Assembly (NCBI GenBank): GCA_016208905.1
Contig: JACQXG010000005.1
Span: 1-47,697 of the forward strand
Direction: 5' to 3'
DNA length: 47,697 bases
Source of the DNA: Nitrospirota bacterium
GTDB taxonomy: Bacteria; Nitrospirota; Thermodesulfovibrionia; UBA6902
Below, piece by piece: positions 43,256 to 47,697 of this stretch. Below the pieces are notes generated by a model, which worked only from the letters and a program-made list of their open reading frames with translations, ran no database searches and was not told the origin of the DNA. The stretch's first letter is position 1. Each line of letters opens with the position of its first letter. The position numbers and the translations under genes are program-made.

Positions 43256-45709
43256 ATGAACTATGCAATTTTCAATAAACCAAGCAGATATATCGGCAAT
43301 GAAATAAACATAATCCGCAAAGACGGAGAAGTTAAAGTTGCCTTATGTTTCCCCGACACCTATGAGATCGGGATGTCTCATATGGGCCTGAAAATTCTCT
43401 ATTCAATAATAAACAACATCCCCTTTGCCTCTGCTGAAAGAGTTTATGCCCCCTGGCTGGACCTTGAGTCCTGGCTGAGGGGTAACAATCTCCCTTTAAC
43501 ATCAATTGATAATCAAAGGCCATTACGGGACTTCGATGTAATCGGTTTTACCCTCCAGTATGAACTCTCTTATTCAAATGTATTAAACATGCTGGAGTTA
43601 GGCGGGATACCGATCAGGGCTGAAGAGAGAGGAGATGACTATCCCCTTGTGATTGCAGGAGGACCCTGCACTGTCAATCCCTTGCCTCTGGCGCCTTTTA
43701 TTGATGCATTTGTCATCGGCGACGGAGAGGAAGTTATAAAAGAGATCATAGAGGAAGTCAGAAGTCAGAAGTCAGAAGTCAGAAGCAAAGAAAGACTATT
43801 AAACAACCTTGCAAAATTAGAAGGGGTTTATGTTCCTTCAGTACATGACGCCTTCAAACAAAAAGTCAAAAGAAGAATTGTGGGGGACCTCGATAAGGCC
43901 TTTTTTCCCGATGCACCGTTGTTACCTTACACTAAAATCGTCCATGACCGGGTGGCGATAGAGATATCAAGGGGCTGTACACATGGATGCCGTTTCTGCC
44001 AGGCCGGAATGATTTACCGGCCGTTAAGGGAAAGGTCCCTTGAGAATGTCCTTTCTCTGGCGCAAAAATCCATTTTGAATACAGGCTATGAAGAGATTTC
44101 TTTCACCTCTCTCAGCACCGGAGATTACAGCAGCTTATTGCCTTTGATAAGGAACTTCAACAGACAGTGCTCCCTCTCCCATACGTCGGTCTCACTTCCT
44201 TCTTTAAGGGTCGGGGCAATTAACAGCGAGCTGCTGAAAGAAATAAAGAGCGTTAGAAAGACAGGATTTACAATTGCTCCTGAGGCAGGCACTAAAAGAC
44301 TCCGCGATGTAATAAACAAAGACTTTACGGATGAGGAATACGATGAAACGCTAAAAAAGCTTTTTACTGAAGGGTGGAATACTATCAAGCTTTACTTTAT
44401 GATCGGTCTTCCTACAGAGACAATGGCAGATATTGACGGTTTGATTGATATGGCAGTCAGGGCCTCAAAAAGAGGCAGGGAAATAACACGCAAGCGAGTG
44501 AACATCAATGTAGGCATTTCAGCCTTTGTCCCCAAGGCGCATACTCCGTTCCAGTGGTTGGGCCAGGATTCGTATGAGGAACTGCGTAAAAAACAGGATT
44601 ACATCAAAAGGGCCTTCAGAAAGAGGAATATAAACTTTAAAGGGCAGCATGTTGAAAACAGTATCCTTGAAGCTGTATTTGCGCGAGCAGATAAAGACAG
44701 CGCCTTGCTGCTGGAGACAGCATGGAAACTCGGATGCCGTTTTGACGGGTGGTCCGAGCATTTTAATTTTGAAAAATGGGAGCTGGCAGCAGAAAAAACA
44801 GGGATTAATCTTAACGAATATGCCTCGCGGTCATTTGAACTTGATAAGGAATTGCCGTGGGACTTTATCGATACCGGGATAACAAAAAAATTCCTGACAT
44901 CAGAATATGAAAAGGCATTACAGGAGGATATCACTTCAGATTGCAGCAAAATCTGTCACGGATGCGGGCTTGTTTGTAATGACAGAACACAGAGCATAGA
45001 ACACAGACAACAGAACACGGAACATGAACTAAAGAACGCTCGACCCGAAACCAGAAACTCTCCTATCCCAACACAAACAAAATACAGAGTAAAATTTTCC
45101 AAGACAGGAATGTTAAGCTGCCTTTCTCATCAGGAACTTATGACAACCATATATAGGGCCATTAGAAGGTCAGCTATCCCGGTGGCTTACTCCTCCGGCT
45201 TCCACCCCCATCCAAAGATCTCCTTTGGGCCGGCCCTTGCAGCCGGGATAGAAGGATTAAACGAGTATTTTGATGTCGAAATCTCCAGTTTTATAAATAC
45301 CCCGGACTTCTTAAATAGTCTTAATTCCAAATTGCCGGAAGGGCTCAAGGCGCATAATGCAGATCCTATTCCAGTTAATGCAAAGTCCTTAAATGATCGT
45401 ATTTCAGGTTACGAATATGAAATCGTTATTGATAAATCAGACAGTGAGCACATAAATTCCTTTTTAAGCCGTGATAACTGGCCGGTATCAAGAGACAGTA
45501 AAACAGTGGATATTCGCCCTATGGTTGAAAAAGCTGAGATTCACGATGACAGGATGAATCTTGTCCTTATTGATACAGAGAGTGCAAAGGTAAGATTGTT
45601 CGAGATATTAAAGGAAATGCTTCAGAAGACTGTTGAAGAGGTACAATCTGCCCGGATTAAAAGAATTGGTTTTTATGGTTATAATAAAGTTAAGCAGATT
45701 TGCCCGTAA
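43256..45709 (+). CDS. Radical SAM protein fused to DUF2344 (TIGR03960/TIGR03936-like)
   Basis: About 817 residues (ATG 43256; a TTG two codons earlier is less likely). N-terminal B12-binding-like region (VALCFPDTYEIGMSHMGLKI), radical SAM core with CTHGCRFCQAG near residue 245, and after a linker at about 580-605 a DUF2344 domain (RVKFSKTGMLSCLSHQELMT, AYSSGFHPHPKISFGPAL). This fusion is usually encoded beside RNase G and ribosomal protein genes, as here. The reaction is unknown. Two low-complexity inserts (residues about 169-180 from a heptamer repeat, and the linker, rich in QNTEH-like units) show repeat expansion. Confidence 0.88.
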   Translation: MNYAIFNKPSRYIGNEINIIRKDGEVKVALCFPDTYEIGMSHMGLKILYSIINNIPFASAERVYAPWLDLESWLRGNNLPLTSIDNQRPLRDFDVIGFTLQYELSYSNVLNMLELGGIPIRAEERGDDYPLVIAGGPCTVNPLPLAPFIDAFVIGDGEEVIKEIIEEVRSQKSEVRSKERLLNNLAKLEGVYVPSVHDAFKQKVKRRIVGDLDKAFFPDAPLLPYTKIVHDRVAIEISRGCTHGCRFCQAGMIYRPLRERSLENVLSLAQKSILNTGYEEISFTSLSTGDYSSLLPLIRNFNRQCSLSHTSVSLPSLRVGAINSELLKEIKSVRKTGFTIAPEAGTKRLRDVINKDFTDEEYDETLKKLFTEGWNTIKLYFMIGLPTETMADIDGLIDMAVRASKRGREITRKRVNINVGISAFVPKAHTPFQWLGQDSYEELRKKQDYIKRAFRKRNINFKGQHVENSILEAVFARADKDSALLLETAWKLGCRFDGWSEHFNFEKWELAAEKTGINLNEYASRSFELDKELPWDFIDTGITKKFLTSEYEKALQEDITSDCSKICHGCGLVCNDRTQSIEHRQQNTEHELKNARPETRNSPIPTQTKYRVKFSKTGMLSCLSHQELMTTIYRAIRRSAIPVAYSSGFHPHPKISFGPALAAGIEGLNEYFDVEISSFINTPDFLNSLNSKLPEGLKAHNADPIPVNAKSLNDRISGYEYEIVIDKSDSEHINSFLSRDNWPVSRDSKTVDIRPMVEKAEIHDDRMNLVLIDTESAKVRLFEILKEMLQKTVEEVQSARIKRIGFYGYNKVKQICP
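43756..43783. repeat. Heptanucleotide tandem repeat, four copies
   Basis: Four exact AGTCAGA units inside the radical SAM gene, coding for RSQKSEVRS-type peptide. A 7-bp unit is not a multiple of three, so copy change would shift the frame. Confidence 0.85.
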
Positions 45710-45729
45710 ACCCCGTTAGAGGATATATT

Positions 45730-47211
45730 ATGGCCGGAATAATTTTAATTAACGTAACTCCCGAGCAAACGCGTGTAGCGCTTATTGACGCTAATTCCCA
45801 GTTGTCCGAGTTGTATCTTGAGCGGAAGAAAGACGCCAGCCTGGTCGGCAATGTTTACAAAGGCAAGGTTGTTAAAATTCTGCCGGGCATGCAGTCGGCA
45901 TTTGTTGATATCGGCTTTGAAAAGGCGGCTTTTCTCCATGCCGCCGATGTACTTTCAGGTTTCGATTACTCAATATTTGGCGAGGACCTTGAAGAAACTG
46001 TTTCTATTAACCAGCCGATTGAGGAGATGCTGCAGGAAGGAGAAGAGGTCGTTGTCCAGGTATCTAAAGATTCAATAGGAAACAAGGGGGCAAGGGTCAC
46101 ATCCTATATAACACTTCCCGGCAGATATCTTGTATTAATGCCGGGAGTTGAGCATATCGGGGTATCCAGAAAGATACTGGAGGAGGATGAGAGAACAAGG
46201 CTGAAGAATATTATCAGCGAAGTTAAGCCCCCGAATTTTGGTTTTATAATCAGGACGGCAAGTGAGGGATGCACAGAAGATGAAATCAGGAAAGACATTG
46301 CGTATCTCATGCTGCTGTGGAACAACATCCAGATGAAAAAAGAAAAGGTCCGTTCACCTAATGTTTTGTTCAGTGACCTTGACCTTGCTTTAAGAAGCGT
46401 AAGAGACCTTCTCGGCCATGAAATCGATAAACTTATCATAGATTCCAAAGAGAAATACCAGAAAGTCATCGATTTCGTCAATACCTATTTTCCAAAACTA
46501 ATATCGAAGATCCAGCTTTATGAAGGAACAGAGCCCATATTTGATGCCTACGGGATCGAACTCGAAATACCCAAGGCATTAGGAAAACGCGTGTGGCTGA
46601 AGTCAGGGGGATATATTGTTATAGACCAGACAGAGGCGTTAATATCAATAGATGTGAATACCGGTAAATTTGTCGGTAAGGCGTCTCTTGAAGATACAAT
46701 TTTCAAGACCAACATTGAGGCTGTAAAAGAAATTGCTTATCAGATACGGCTTAGAAACCTCGGAGGCATTATCATCATTGATTTCATAGATATGGAAAAA
46801 GAAGATAACAGGAAAAAGCTGTTTTCCGTGTTTCAGGAAGCGATGAGTAAAGACAGGGCCAAATGCACAATTCTCGAGGTCTCAGAACTTGGTCTTATCC
46901 AGATGACAAGAAAAAGGGTAAGAGAAAGCCTCGAGAGAATATTATGCGAGCCCTGCCAATATTGTGATGGTAAAGGCTTTATAAAATCACCGACAACGGT
47001 GTGTCATGAAATTTTCATGGAATTAAGAAGAATCGGCCTGACTCAGAAAAACTGCAAGATAATGATATCGGCAAATCCCCATGTTGCAGACCTTATTTAT
47101 GACGATGAGCGGGAGGGGATCGAGGCAATTGAAAGAGAACATGGATTTAAAATTATTGTTAAGGCCGATAAAAATTTTCACCAGGAATACTACGAAGTAG
47201 CAACGCTGTAA
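45730..47211 (+). CDS. rng: Ribonuclease G/E family endoribonuclease
   Basis: 493 residues from ATG 45730 (after AGAGGA; the frame is open from 45700 with TTG). S1 RNA-binding domain with GNVYKGKVVKILPGMQSAFV, catalytic aspartates in ISIDVNTGKF and IIIIDFIDME, and the zinc-link CEPCQYCDGKG that joins dimers. Length equals RNase G without the RNase E scaffold tail. Cuts single-stranded RNA in rRNA processing and mRNA decay. Overlaps the previous gene if the TTG were used. Confidence 0.93.
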   Translation: MAGIILINVTPEQTRVALIDANSQLSELYLERKKDASLVGNVYKGKVVKILPGMQSAFVDIGFEKAAFLHAADVLSGFDYSIFGEDLEETVSINQPIEEMLQEGEEVVVQVSKDSIGNKGARVTSYITLPGRYLVLMPGVEHIGVSRKILEEDERTRLKNIISEVKPPNFGFIIRTASEGCTEDEIRKDIAYLMLLWNNIQMKKEKVRSPNVLFSDLDLALRSVRDLLGHEIDKLIIDSKEKYQKVIDFVNTYFPKLISKIQLYEGTEPIFDAYGIELEIPKALGKRVWLKSGGYIVIDQTEALISIDVNTGKFVGKASLEDTIFKTNIEAVKEIAYQIRLRNLGGIIIIDFIDMEKEDNRKKLFSVFQEAMSKDRAKCTILEVSELGLIQMTRKRVRESLERILCEPCQYCDGKGFIKSPTTVCHEIFMELRRIGLTQKNCKIMISANPHVADLIYDDEREGIEAIEREHGFKIIVKADKNFHQEYYEVATL

Positions 47212-47219
47212 ATAAATAA

Positions 47220-47360
47220 GTAACTACTCAGATGGATAGTCTGTAGGTGTTTAGGTAGATAGGGGGGAATGACCATTGGATAGTCTGTACGTATGGGGGT
47301 CATTGATTCGTTCTTTGCGCAGTCCTAACAGACTACAGTCTAAACAACCTGAGTAATTAC
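47220..47360. repeat. 141-bp structured intergenic element with inverted ends
   Basis: The ends GTAACTACTCAG and CTGAGTAATTAC are inverted copies, and similarity extends inward to roughly 37 bases at about 70 percent. Inside are two copies of GGATAGTCTGTA in direct orientation. No gene. Either a MITE-like element or a structured RNA between rng and larE. Confidence 0.45.
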
Positions 47361-47390
47361 GAGTTCTCAAAACCTTCAATTAAATTAATT

Positions 47391-47697
47391 ATGACTTTAG
47401 AAGAAAAATTCAATACGCTTCAAAACAGGCTGAAACAAATGGACCGCGTCATCATTGCCTTCTCAGGCGGTGTTGACAGTTCTTTTCTTTTAAAAGCCGC
47501 CTCTATGTCTGATCTCAAAGAAGTCCTCGCCGTTACAGGTCAGTCCGAAAGCATGCCGCAGGAAGAAGTCTCCTTTTCAAAAGAAATAGCAGGTTCTTTA
47601 AATGTAAGACACAGAATAATCTCAACGAATGAACTGAACGACAGAAACTATTTTAAGAATCCGCCTGACAGGTGCTATTACTGTAAAAAAGAACTCT
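47391..47697 (+). CDS. larE: LarE-like ATP-dependent sulfur transferase, N-terminal part
   Basis: First 102 codons; the rest is beyond the window. PP-loop IAFSGGVDSSFLLKAA binds ATP, and DRCYYCKKEL matches the LarE segment with the cysteine whose sulfur is donated to make the nickel-pincer cofactor. Other family members donate sulfur by other means, so the exact role depends on the unseen part. No ribosome site evident before the ATG. Confidence 0.8.
   Translation, partial: MTLEEKFNTLQNRLKQMDRVIIAFSGGVDSSFLLKAASMSDLKEVLAVTGQSESMPQEEVSFSKEIAGSLNVRHRIISTNELNDRNYFKNPPDRCYYCKKEL

Overview
The window looks like chromosomal DNA of a Gram-negative, aerobically respiring bacterium with type IV pili and no phage or plasmid backbone. 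Gene content (a sulfite dehydrogenase operon with an A2-type caa3 oxidase, PilT, a TIGR03960-like radical SAM protein, a LarE-like protein, a c-di-AMP riboswitch) and many interspersed palindromic repeats suggest Nitrospirota (Thermodesulfovibrionia-like) or a deltaproteobacterial relative. That placement is from gene style only and is uncertain.

Layout. 1-6320 (minus strand): start of an ACT-domain gene, then a potassium/cation block: a KimA-like K+ importer and a small exported protein behind a c-di-AMP (ydaO) riboswitch with its own promoter and terminator, preceded by a Na+/K+-ATPase-like P-type ATPase and a double UspA protein. 6691-13729 (plus): an eight-gene operon joining a sulfite dehydrogenase (SorA-like molybdoenzyme and a two-heme cytochrome) to Sco, CoxA, CoxC, CoxD, CoxB with a cytochrome c domain, and CtaB, a plausible sulfite-to-oxygen electron route. 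13785-22441: single housekeeping and regulatory genes (SprT-like, PhoH, cold-shock protein with an attenuator-like leader, PilZ, MATE, CHRD, CBS, YceH). 22450-26326 (minus): PilT, a GspE/PilB-like protein without an ATPase core, and a membrane glycosyltransferase-like protein. 26434-27189 (minus): a candidate selenoprotein with an in-frame UGA followed by a SECIS-like hairpin. 27336-34205: nucleoside transporter, geranylgeranyl-reductase-family flavoprotein, nucleotide-sugar dehydrogenase, copper-chaperone-like protein, ArgD and ArgF. 34268-40489 (minus): a decaying or switching type III restriction-modification locus led by a TPR-metallopeptidase gene with 11 copies of a tetranucleotide repeat. 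40624-47697 (plus): broken apgM, comF, small-protein genes, a radical SAM/DUF2344 fusion, RNase G and the start of larE.

A theme across the window is repeat elements sitting inside reading frames. Three short palindromes are translated inside the P-type ATPase, an approximately 80-bp element is translated in the Sco signal region and in the type III methylase, and palindromes overlap several stop codons. The best candidates for new biology are the tetranucleotide-controlled TPR-metallopeptidase in front of mod/res, the UGA-containing exported protein, the small exported protein coupled to kimA under c-di-AMP control, and the cspA leader attenuator.
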